A DNA stretch of 64,000 nucleotides from positions 7,192,001-7,256,000 of the forward strand of contig JAZGTN010000073.1 of the NCBI GenBank assembly GCA_037783415.1, in the 5' to 3' direction. Source of the stretch: Leptasterias polaris. Taxonomy: Eukaryota > Echinodermata > Asteroidea > Forcipulatida > Asteriidae. Position 1 is the first letter of the stretch. Each line of letters opens with the position of its first letter. The position numbers and the translations under genes are program-made. Of the stretch, positions 47,541 to 59,800 are shown one piece after another. The notes below the pieces were generated by a model. That model searched no databases and was not told the DNA's origin. It worked only from the letters and a program-made list of their open reading frames with translations.

Positions 47541-50118
47541 TTAGCATGTTCCACCTCTTTTATGTTTCATCAGCCGTGGTGGAATTGGGAATCGAACCCG
47601 ATCCCATGGGACAGCAAGTTTGGGTGATCGTCTCGGGTACTGGTTATTATCTTTCAAATACGCTTCTGTGATGTAATACAAGACAACACACACACCAAAT
47701 ATCAACACCCCTATGATAAGAATGGTATAGACAGTTGCATTGGTGGTCACAAACGGTTGTTCCATCTCTCGTAGGTGTGTTTCTGCTGGATGAAAGGTGG
47801 GGTTAAGATCCAAAGAATGCCTGAAGTACACGCTGGCCTCTTGGTAATTTCCCATCGCTTTGTACACCTCCCCCATGGTAAAATGTTGCAGCCATGAGTT
47901 CTGATCTGGTCCCTTGTGTTGTAATGACTTTTCTGTAAGGAAAAGGGCATCTGGTAGGTACTGCATATTGAACAGGACCCTAGCTAGGTTGAGTAGAATA
48001 TCTGGGTTGGTAGGTGAGATCGACAGAGCTTTACGAAAGCACTCAATTGCTAGAAGTGTATTCCCTTTAATTCTCCAGTAGTTGCCCACTCGGTTCAGAA
48101 CTGACAGTGAATTGGGCGTCTGCAAACATAAGAAAAATATAATGCATATAGTGTTTATTTTCTTAAATTGCAACTTTATCAAAGACATAAAGTGTGCCTA
48201 CCTCGGAAAAATTACAAACTTCATTCACTTCAATATTTTAAAGCTGTAAAAAAAGGGTGAAACTTTCCTCTTTGGACTGTACCGACCCACTTGTTTTTGG
48301 TGTTTGATGACGTCATGTTTCAAATTTTGCTCTGAAAGAGTATCACTGACAGATACAAAAATTATTATTACCGTCACGATCATATAAAATTACATTTTAC
48401 ACTGTTTTTAATGAGGTTAGAGACTTGTAATTTTTCCCCACTTTCATGAGGACTCTTATCCATTGGAAAAAATGGTTGCGTCATAAAACTGAATTTTACC
48501 TTGGAGCTCCTCTTAAAAAAACAAAACCAGTTTTTGCCATTTTGGTTGTGTGTACCTTTTTATGACTGCCTGAGAAATAAGATAAATAAATATGATAACA
48601 GACTTACCACCATTATTGCCTCTCTGAGTGAGGTCTCAAGCACCGACATATCCACCTGATCACTGTCACTTCTTTTAAATATTAGTGCCACCTCTGGTTC
48701 TGGGATACTTGGATGTTTTCTTCTATCAATGATCCCTGATAATGAATCATAATCTGTTTTGTTCACATGTTTGGTGCACTCCAGGACATCTAAGTTCTTG
48801 TTTTTCATCCTAGAAAGAAGATACCAGAAAAATTAGACAAGTGTTTGTAAATACAAGCCTTAAGATGAATTGCTCTCTTGAGATGCTGAAGGGACAAGGT
48901 TCCTCTTTCTGGGAGATATCAAGAAAGCTATTAATTAAAAGAACATTTTAATACTTCTATCCAAACTTAATATTCAGCTATGACACGTTATTTTGTTTAC
49001 AATGTAACTTGCTTAAAACTAAAACAGTAACACAGATAACCTTCCAATGCCATGTATTGATCAGTGACTGGGTCTCTACTCTCTATACCATGTATACATT
49101 CTTAATCTTAGCACTTGCATTTCATTTTTCCAAACATTGTCAATTGTTTTCAAAAATATGTTTGTTGTAAAAAGTTGCAGTACTAAAGTAGTAGTCAGAT
49201 AGTTAGCCCCAATTAGGGCCAATCCACTCTGTATCCTTGGCCCTAGCGCGACTGCAAACCTATTCTTGTGCCCCATTGACTTGAGCTTTGAATCAGTGGG
49301 GCACAAGAATAGGTTTGCAGTCGCGCTAGGGATGAGACCGATGTTAAAAGAGAGCCATTACAGCCCAACAAGGTGGGCTAGGATTGGCCCTAATTGGGGC
49401 TATCAGGTAGTAGGACTACAGTCTACAGATACAGAACTACTAGTACTACTACAAAATGTAGTTCTCTAAACAAAAACTACACATGCAACACACAAACATT
49501 AATAATAGTAATAATGGATTTGTTGTGCACACTTCTCCAGAAAATATTAAACAAAATGAAAATGAATACATGGACGTAGTCTAATTAAACATGTATGTAT
49601 GTAAGTCTATGTTATTAAAACAAGTGTTCAAAGGTAAGGATACAATTTGACCCAAATGTAACCTTAATTAATGGAGATACAATACAGTGGTTGCCAGAAC
49701 GGACAAGGAATTTTAGCCTTAAAATCATTCAAAAACTAAAAACTTTAAAACTAAAAACTTCAATTTCCCCAAAGGCAACAATATTTTTTACTCACTGTTG
49801 TTGTTGACGATCTGATTCAGTTGCCTTTTCACATGATACACATTCTCCTTCAGGATGCACCCCTCGCTGTTCGTGTTCCCCGCCGCCTTCCTCCTCATCA
49901 TCATATCCATAATTCTTCTGCTGCGTGAGGATTGTTAACACGGGATCTTCACTTGCTACTTTTACTGCATCTTCAGCCAAACTCGGCTGCACAAGAACAA
50001 CACCATCGGGTCCTTTCTGGAGTTTCCAGTGGGTGGCAGATCGAGGCGTTGATGCAACTATACTGGCCCCCACCATATACAGGGCGACATAAGTCAAGCT
50101 TGGCATATCGACAGTCAT
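47541..50118 (-). CDS. TTC17-like TPR protein with signal peptide and C-terminal membrane segment
   Basis: Exons in transcript order: 50118-49796, 48809-48608, 48119-47541. Junctions are GT/AG, giving about 367 aa. The first ATG at 50118 (MTVDMPSLTY...) is followed by a hydrophobic signal-like stretch ending near PRSATHW. The THW block and the following VKVASEDPVLTILTQQ resemble the mature N-terminus of TTC17. A linker with an acidic DDEEEGGGEHEQ run and exon 2 (SIPEPEVALIFKRSD) follow. Exon 3 has two to three TPRs (YWRIKGNTLLAIECFRKAL; LLNLARVLFNMQYLPDALFL; MGEVYKAMGNYQEASVYFRH) like the C-terminal TPRs of TTC17. A membrane helix (TVYTILIIGVLIFGVCVVLY) and a short basic tail complete it. The predicted topology is type I, with TPRs in the lumen or outside. 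TTC17 is normally over 1100 aa, so this is either a compact paralog or a divergent gene. The last ~35 residues overlap a tRNA-like sequence and are less certain. Confidence 0.75.
49206..49400. mobile_element. 195-bp foldback MITE with TA target duplication
   Basis: Outer inverted repeats GCCCCAATTAGGGCCAATCC and GGATTGGCCCTAATTGGGGC, and a perfect inner pair around GCGACTGCAAACCTATTCTT and AAGAATAGGTTTGCAGTCGC. TA lies on both sides (49204-49205 and 49401-49402), as expected for Tc1/mariner-type insertions. Intron 1 of the TTC17-like gene. Confidence 0.85.
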
Positions 50119-50871
50119 TTCTACATTGATAAAACTGTTTATAGACAACACTCACAGTGGACAATTTTCGTTTTTACTTCCAGAAATAAACAAGATCGCT
50201 GTAGTGTACGTTTTGAGCCAAACAAAAGTCTGGTTTCTAGTGTTGTTTAACAACAAGTTAAGTTACCTTGCAAGAGCACCATACTTGATAATTATGTGCA
50301 ACCGGAAATGTTTTACAAAATTGGTCAAAGGTCATTCATGAAGTAAAGGTCAAATAAGTTAACAGCGACTTCGTTTAGCGTTAACTAGGTTTAATATTGC
50401 TTTGATTCTTTCAGACTCAAAATATCAAAGAGATAAGGAATGTACCACAGTTTTAAACTTAAAAGTTCATGATCCTTACTTCAAATAGTTAGCTACATTT
50501 CACAAGTTTAAAATTAATATGTTTCTGACTAGCTGACTATTTGGTCGTCTGCATTTTACTCCTCTGACTTTGTCCACGTTGGCTAAAATTGATTGGCCCT
50601 AAGCTAGTGGTTAAATTACACACAGTTTGAAGTATTTAAACAAAATAGGTCCCAAATTAAAGCGTTCTATCTTTTTTATATGGAATGAAAACAATTAACA
50701 TCTTTCTCATATTTCACAGGAAAGAATATTAAGAGCAGGAATTATCATTTTTTGGTTACATTATTAATCAAAAGTACCAAATTAAAAACTGTAGAACCCG
50801 GCTGCTTTTCTTGCCTTTGCCCTATCACTGTTCTGTTGATGTAATATTCTTCCTTCTTCATCATTTTTAAC
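50119..50871. promoter_or_regulatory. Putative bidirectional promoter, TTC17-like and DDOST
   Basis: 753 bp between divergent start codons. At the DDOST end, AACATGGCGGTCGG overlaps the start codon and matches the YY1-type AANATGGCGGC motif often found at translation starts of housekeeping genes. No TATA box was recognised. Confidence 0.5.
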
Positions 50872-53800
50872 ATGGCGGTCGGCGTGGTAGTAGTTTTTTG
50901 CGGCCTTTTGGCCTTTCTTTCTACAGTTCAGGGAGGTGGGAAGACATTAGTTTTGTTTGATTCGATGGCCACAAAGGAAACCCATTCAATCTTCTTCAGG
51001 TCGCTGCAAGGTAGGTGAATTTATACCTCAATTTGGGGGTCCTTCTTAATTAAACGGAAGCGAAAAAATGACGGTATTAAGATAGCATACACCGTTAGAA
51101 ACAGCATTAGAAAAAATAAGTCTGATTATAATATCCTCCCCTGTCCGGTTTTCGATGTACTATGGTATGCCTTTTTCTTTGAATTGAAAAAAAATAAAAT
51201 TATTCCATAATCAACTGATGCCCTAATTACCTTCCTTTGTTTATAAGAAATATGCAAACATATATTAAAACGTGATGGACATGGAACTTTCACACCACGC
51301 ACCGATCTTCGATGACTTCAATAGCGTCCCATTTGTTTTGAGTTTGACCTGTTTTCGATGCAAACAAGAAAGTATGGTGTCCGGGTGAAGCCATACGTGG
51401 AAGAAACATCTGCAGTGACTACAAGTGTTCTGTGAGATTTAGTGATGACTCTATAGCCAGCAGTTGTCTTCATTTTATTCAACATATTTTTTATTTAATT
51501 TTAAAAATTACCATGGTAATTTGCAAAAACTTTAAAAAAAAAAAAAAAAAAAAGTAAATTTTCTTGGCTTTCAAATCTTATTTTTATTTAGTTTTGTGTC
51601 TTTTTATGTTTCTTAACATTTATAATAAAGCATATAAATAAACAGTGATAATCGAATCGCAAAGCCGATGTTTAAATTTTAATATTAATAACAATAATGA
51701 TATTGAGTGTTAAAAAAAAAACTCTCCAGACTATTAGTAATACTAGAAAATGATATAAGGCACGTGGCTTCTTTAAGCCTCTGTATTTTTTCCCCCAGAA
51801 TGCTCAGCAGAATGTTCAGTCACATGATTTGATCATCGTGAATTGTGAATTAAAAAAGTGTTTGATGAAACTTTTTCGGTGGGGAAATTTTTTTTTATGG
51901 CCCCGACAGTATGACATATTTTTGTACCTTCCTTGTAGAAATGCCTAAAATACCACAACTTTTTGCATTTACAAGTGCAACTAAACCAGTGGAGCCTTAC
52001 ATGTTTCTAAGACTCTTTGCTTGGCAAGTCAAACCACAAAAATTGTATCTAGGGACTGTTTACATCGCGCGCAGAGAGGTAAAAGGTTTGCCTCGATTTC
52101 AGGGACGCCCTGAATACAGGGCGTCCTATGATATAGTGATGTAATTGGGATAATGTTGGTTTTTTATTTTTGAATCTGAATCTAAATTATATAGTTGGTA
52201 AGGCATCACACCAACTTGAACTTGGGTTGGGTAACTTAAACTTAGTCATAAGTCTGACGGTTAGTTTGGTTTGGACGGTTTGCACGTAGCATTATATGAC
52301 TCATCAGCTCAGGTTCGTTCCGCCGCCGTAGACTAGACCCACCCAGTGCAGTAACTGGGGCGCTGTACTTGTTTTTTTGAAATGTTGACATCTGCGGTCG
52401 TACCAGCGCCCTAGCTAAAACTTTTGTAGTTACGATGGGAAACCTCAATTTGCTATGATGATTTCTTAAACACCCAGCCACAAAAAAATGTCCCACTTGA
52501 CAAAAGACTTAACAATTGAAAACTGCCAAAACTCTGGCTTCTCGGTATGTCAAAAGTGGAGCATCACATCATGCGTTAAATTGTACTCGCATTCAAATTC
52601 AATACACATTCACAATCATTTTGTGTGCTCCAAATCAATGATTTGTAAGTCGACAATCGGTGATACCATCCATCGCGATTGTCTTCTATTTTCTAAGATC
52701 ACTCTCAAAATTAAACGGGTGCCCTGCATACTGCGTCGCCGCGGTGCAGCAAATAAATCGGTACGGTAGATCACATGGTCGACAACTGATGAAGAAAGCA
52801 CTGGTTACGGGCGCCGCAGAGTGCACACAGACAGTAGAATACTACCTGCACTCGCTGTGGCCAGCCCCCCATACCAGTTACTGGATCTAGTTCCGCCGCA
52901 ATATTGGATTATCGTTCCACGCAAGCAATCACTCTCTCTCAGTCACCATGGTTTGAAACTTTTTGCCCTTCACACAAGACATTTTCTGCAGTTCTTTTAT
53001 TGAAACCGGATCTTGCCAAAATTAGGCTCTATATCACTTTTATTTTAATTTATGTGTTCTTTAATCTTTGTTCTCACCACCAGACCACAGTGAGCTCGGT
53101 GTATTAAAACGTGATGGCAAAAAGTTTTGAATAAGATTTTGACTTGTACTTTTGTAGTTGTACATCATGATGACCTACATGTGTAATGACTGAGTATAGT
53201 ATGACTATATGAGGTTTGCGGTGATGATTGATAATGGAACTAACCTCATACTTCATAGTTGAAGCAGTGGAACTATGACTGAGATTCGTTCCTCTGTCAT
53301 GGATGTGATTTGTGAGAACAAAGAACACTATAGAGCCTAAACTTGGCAAGATCCCGTTAAAAATAAGAACGGATATCAAATAACAAACCACAAGGGAAAC
53401 TGACTGGGTAAATGTTTATGATTTTGGGTTGAACAAGGAAAAATTGACTAGAGCGGGATTTGAACCAACGACCTCCGGGTTGACGTGCTGGCGCTCTACC
53501 AACTGAGCTATCTAGCCCTATGTTGGCGGCCTCCCTATTTTGTCAATATCCTTGTTCGGTGGGTGCCAGTCAGAAGCCATTCAACCGTAAACTGCCGTGT
53601 AGCCAAGGATCACACACCCAAGTTTAAGATACAACCTGGGAAACGGCAGCCAGGGGATCACCATAAGGGGATGCGACTGTTTATATATATCAGATATCAA
53701 ATAACAAACCACAAGGGAAACTGACGGTAAATGTTTATGATTTTGGGTTGAACAAGGAAAAATTGACTAGAGCGGGATTTGAACCAACGACCTCCGGGTT

Positions 53801-56800
53801 GACGTGCCGTACCAACTGAGCTATCTAGCCCTATGTTGAAAATAAGAAAAAATAAGTTTAAAGTTTAAAATAAGAACAGCGGGTGCATAAACGTGGAGGG
53901 CAGAAAGTTTTGAATAGGATTTTGTACGTGAAGACTTATGACTATGACGGTATGAGCGGATTGAACCATGGTACTAGGACTAGGAGTAGGTGTTCAAAGG
54001 GGTAGATATTCAGGCAGGGTCAGCAGTTTTTATGCAGAGTGTAATCCAATAATGGGATGCCATAAATGATTCTTCTTCTTTTTCAGATCGTGGGTTTGAC
54101 TTAACATTTAAAACAGCAGATGATCCTGGTCTGAAGCTAGCAAATTATGGAGAGTATATTTATCAACATTTAGTACTGTTTTGCCCGTCGGTTGAAGGTG
54201 AGCATTTTCAATAAAACTTTTGAAGTTTAAATTAAAGCCAAAGCTAGTTGTGATAATCGTAACCCTCCACCCTCCCGACGGTCGCAGACTGGATAACCCC
54301 AGTTACAAGTTTCCTATTTCAATGATGTTTGTCAGACTAGTGAACAGATTTGCCAAATTTTTACACCTTAAACATGGGGGTCTCTACTCGACAAGCTCTG
54401 CTTTTTTGGAGACTCCCACCACTTAACCACATTCTATTCTGTATTAAGCCATGTATGTTTGATTGATTGAGTGGAAATAAAGTATTGAATTGAATAGTAA
54501 AGTATTGAATTGTGGAGGTTAAATATGGTATCTTACCCATTTTTTTAATTTTATGACTAACTCCATGAATCATGACAACGACTTTGTTGACATTGTGACA
54601 TATCAAAATTAAAATAAATTTTCAATCACCAAGCAAGGCACTCTAACTCTACTAAACTAGCAGTGTTACTGAGTGTTACTAATAGCATAATAGCATAATC
54701 ATAAGCTGCTGTAAGGAAGGGGGATCATATGTATTGAATATTGAACAGATTTATTAGTGTTATTATGTACCATTTAATGTTTATGGTACATGTAGCTTGG
54801 TTTTTTTTGGGTGGTAGTTAAATGTGAATACAAGTACATGTGATGTACTCGTACTTCTGTTTTTAAAGATCAAGTGGCTTTCAGACAAACTACACAATGT
54901 ACACTTTATGCTGAACAGTGATTGGAATGAAGTGAAACATTTCAGAACTTGGTTTAAGTTAACTTCTTTAATTCAACCCTAACTTGAACTTGTTATTGCT
55001 TTTCTTGGTTTGTAGAGTTTGGAGGCCAAATTGCAGAAGGATCCATTACAGAATTTATTGACGGAGGTGGAAATGTTTTAGTTGCTGCAAACTCAGACAT
55101 AGGTATTTTTATTGACTTGTTAATGTAATCAAACTACACCTTTACAAAACCTGTCAGTTAACTAGGACCAGTTGTTTTGGTTAGTACTTAAAATTGAACC
55201 ATTGTTGTAAGTTGTAACAACTTGATATGTATGTATTGGATCATTTGACTCTGTACGCAATAAGGTTTACACAATACAGGAATGAAGTGAAAGTACATGT
55301 ACATGTATTGTCCTTGCATACTGTACATGTAATACATGTATCCCTGCCAATAATATCTGTATTCCTTGTTCAGGAGAGCCAATCAGAGAGCTTGGTACAG
55401 AGTGCGGGGTTGAATTTGATGAGGAAGGAACACAAGTTATTGATCACCTAAACTATGATGTCAGCGATGAAGGACTGGTAAGTCGGAAAATACATGTAGT
55501 TGATTTCTCAAATCGTCCAGCTAGCTCAACAGACAGAAATCAGCACCAAACTAACCTTTAAACTTAAAGGAAGTGAACAGTGTAATAAATAAACCTTGGG
55601 AAATCTCATGCTATAGGCCTATATTTGTACACCAACAACTCAAAGCTTGTAAAAACTATGGGGGAAAAACAACATTATGTTTAGAAATAAGTATAGTTTT
55701 TGTTTTAATTCTTCAACTTTATGTTTCTCAATAATTACATCAATAAAGCAAGGTTGAATTTGTAGACGTTTGTTTATGAAAAGTACTCAACTCCTATGTC
55801 TTGGGTGGTCATAGCAGAGTTTTAATAAGTTGTTCTATCCTTTTACTTTGTTTTCCTCTTTTCGTTGAAATTTTTATTTTTGTTCCAGGGGGGGGGGGGG
55901 GGGGGATTTTTGTAAATTTTCTTGGATTTTGGATTTTGTGTATTTCATGTGCATTTGTAGCCAGTGGCATCGGAGTTGAAGGCTTTCGAGTCAGTTATTT
56001 AGTTGACTTTTTTAATTCCAGGCATGTGCCATTGGCTTTTTGTTTTGGTTTGTTCTTTCTGTATTTTGTTTGTACTTTTGATATGCCGAATAAATAATAA
56101 TAATTGTTATTATTATTAGTGATGCTTTCCCTTTTTTTGTTTTTACAGCATACTCTGCTTGTTGCTGATCCATCAAACCTTATTGAAGCCCCAACCATGG
56201 TTGGTGCCAAGAGCTCCTTGCCAATTCTCTTCAATGGAGTCGGGTAAGAAGGTTAACAGTTATTTCATTGTGGTGTGTTGTGTAGATTGAAGTTATTTTA
56301 TCCCAAAGTAGGTTTGTAAAATGATAACCTTTAAGAGGAGAGTAAGACTTGAATGTTTTAAAGACTAAACATGAAAAGAATTTCTTAAAATGTTTACAGT
56401 AAGCATTGATCATGGTAGAGCCAACTTGTTTGTCTTTTGTTTAATCAATGCACATAACATTATGTTGAGGCCAGTAAGTAATTGACTCCCAAAGGAATAC
56501 AGCTTGCTGTTACTTTGTCAGTTGGGTAAATATTCCAAGTTCAACTGTCATTCATGGATGGATAATTGAGAAATGAGTTTGGTATGTAATATTACAATTG
56601 CCCAAATAATCAGGTTTGTTATTTCCATTTAATGTTAGTATGACCGCTGATACTGAGAATCCATTGGTGCTAGATGTCCTGCATGGATCCTCTTCAGCCT
56701 ACTCCCATAACCCAACCAAGGAGGTGACAGACTACCCCCATGCTGTGGGTACAAACACTCTCCTTGTTGCTGCTCTACAGGCACGTAACAATGCCCGCGT

Positions 56801-59800
56801 TGTATTCAGTGGCTCCTTAGATATGTTCAGTGATAAGTTCTTTCAGGCAGCTGTTCAGAAGGCTGCACCAGGATCCCCAAAGTGAGTCCAAAATTATCTA
56901 CATTTATCAAATTAATTCACTTAGTAATAATTTTTCATGATTGAATGTGATGGAGTTGCTTTGCAACTGACTAATTTATATTTTGGTTTGATTTCAAGGA
57001 AACAATTGGTATCAAACAGTTTCTGATCCAATGTACTTTTATCTGAACATGGGAAATTTAAATTCAGAGACACTGTACAATGTGCACAACTAAAAAAGGA
57101 ATAATTAATTTGTTAACCTGCGTTGTCCTTGCATACTGGGCTCAGATTAACAAAAATTGTTTTTTGTTCATAAAAAAGTGTTTTGTAAATTGTGTAAGGG
57201 TTTGTATATATAGTGCCATTGAAAAAAATGTGACTGGAAACTAGTTTTGTTGTTGTAATGTAATAATTCTATGCTAACTTTTTATGAGGTATTCAGTTAT
57301 ACCAAACGTTCACTTGGTTTTTGTTTCAATACTTGATATTATTTTGAAGGTCTGAGTCATCAGGCAACCAGGATTTGGCCATCAGTCTGTCTCAATGGGT
57401 CTTTAAGGAAGAAGGAGTTATTCGAGTACAACGTGTTTCACATCACCTTGTCAATGGCAAGCAGACACCAGCTGCGTACACAGTAGAAGACCAAGTGGTA
57501 TGTCAGCAAGAGTGTAAAGGTTGGGCTTCTGGTGTGATACTTCACAACAGAGGCAGTAACCCCCATGCCCCTGGTCATTGCCTTGGTGCCTCCTCTTAGA
57601 TTAACCCTTTACCACGACCTTGCTTTACATTATCAAAGTATTAGTCCTGTGCTTATTATGAGGATGGGATATTCTCAAGCAGCTGCCTTAATCCTTTGGA
57701 ATGATCTTTTTGTTCTTTGAAGTCCATCTCACATGTTCTCTTACTAAATGCCTCGCATATATTTGTTATTACATAAGTGTATTAGTTCCAATCATTCAGT
57801 TTTCAAGAAGAATGTCTTAAAGGGACACGTTGCCTTCAAATCTCATGAAATTTTACTGTTTGGAGGTGTTCCTTATCCTTATTAAGAGTTGTTCATGCAA
57901 TAAAACACCTTTAATGTTTAATAATTGTGATGCGATCAAGCAAAATGAGTCGTTCGTCGACCCTTGTCATTTTTTTTTTTTTATACATCTGAAAAGAGCA
58001 AAAGCTATGCTTTTCTACTTTTAAAACTACATGTTTATAAAACCTTTTGTTCAAAAGTTGTGAAAGCAGAAACACCAAGTGATATGAGAAAATGAAACAA
58101 AGAGAAAAGGGTTTAAAACCCTTTTAGCGCGCACGCATCAGTCTGCAGGCGCCCTGCGTACTACTTCGAATACCGGCACCGAAACGCCTTCGAAGTTTGA
58201 CAAGTTGTATTAGTTCTAAACATGCGATTAACATGCAGCTATGCGCTATCGGGTTATGCGCTAACATGCGCTATCTCGACATGACAACAGTCTAAAAATA
58301 GCACATGGTGCCCATAAGCAAAAATCCCCTCCAAAGGTTCAAAGGTCGGAAGTCCTATTATCACCAACGCTTGTAAAGCACGAGTTGCTGTTCAATCTCT
58401 ATGGATGTGCGGACCGTATTGTATGTACCATGTATCACACGCGCAATGTACACAGTAATGGCAACCTTCCGCTTCTTTCGCGATAAACTTATTGGTGTTT
58501 TTACACACGGAATACTGTGATTTGATAGGATTTTTCAAAGGGTTTGAGGTGCAGAAGTTATCTGTAGGTAAGAGAGGCACTCGTATTCATTTTCAAAGGT
58601 ATGTTGTGATTGTTTTAAATCACTTTTGTAGTATTTTCCCCATTGAGATGACAGTACAGTTGAGAGAACTTGTGTGCACAACTTTCCACGTAACAAACGT
58701 ACGCAAACAATGTTTTCAAATTTTTCGTTGATTTCTCTTTCTCTCACATGTACATCGGCAAGTTTCCATGCTAATTTTAACCCCTTAGTGATGTTATTTA
58801 TTAGAAAAGAAGTCGCCAATGTAAAATAAATATATTTTGGCACTTGAATTTACAAAAAAAATATTTTTGAAAATGTTACCCCTGTTGGCCTGTTTTGGCT
58901 TGTTTCTCCGTAATAAAATTCCCGACAAACGACTCATTTAGCTTGATCGCATCACAATTAGTGAATGGTGATTAAAAAAAACAACATCGCCCTCTGACCC
59001 CTCGACATCTGTCCCGCGAAACGTATATGTATTTCCAGCCGTAAATACCATCGTCCATGGTCCATGTAATGGCAAAATGCACGATGACCAGTAGTTAGGC
59101 TGTTGCCGTAGCCAGTGGCCTGGTAAACCTATCAGATGAACACTTGGTAATATACCATTCTCTACCCGAGCCGAAGCTAGCACAGTATTGGGCCCGAAAT
59201 TGACAGCCACGTATTCGCGGAATAACCAGCCACGTATTGCGAAATGGAACACATGCAGTACAGGGAGGTGAGTAAATGGCTCATCTGCTGTTCACCTCCC
59301 TGTGTTGAATGTGTTCTATTTTCGGAATATGTGGCTGGTTATTCGCCGTGAATACGAGGCGTGTATGTAAACACCTACACCGTTCACGTCAAAATGGATC
59401 GCAACCAAAAAAAATAAAAAATTGAAGACGCATCCAAAAAGAAGAAACCTCGTCAATCAGGGTAAAAACCTTACATGGGACTAACCGCGTTTCTCTCGGT
59501 GTTGTTTATATACCATATGTTTATTGTGGACAGGAGGAAAGAACTTAAACACGGCACACCACAGCAGCACTCTGATCAGCAAAATAATAGTTTAGCATGT
59601 GATTGTGAGCACGTACTACGACTGGAAATAAGACTAGTTGGAACATGTCGGCCATTTATGGGAGTCAAAATCTTGACTTCCATAAATGGCGGACCGTGTT
59701 AGTTAACGAACAAAAGGAAAACCACACAATTTTGAGGAGTGTTTGTGCGGATCATTATATTCTACTTTTAAAATATCTTTCCAACCATGTTCATTTCACA

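Noticed and set aside
53446..53517. Possible tRNA gene on the minus strand
   Set aside because: A and B boxes are good, but acceptor and T stems pair poorly and a tail is shared with a second truncated copy, which fits a SINE head.
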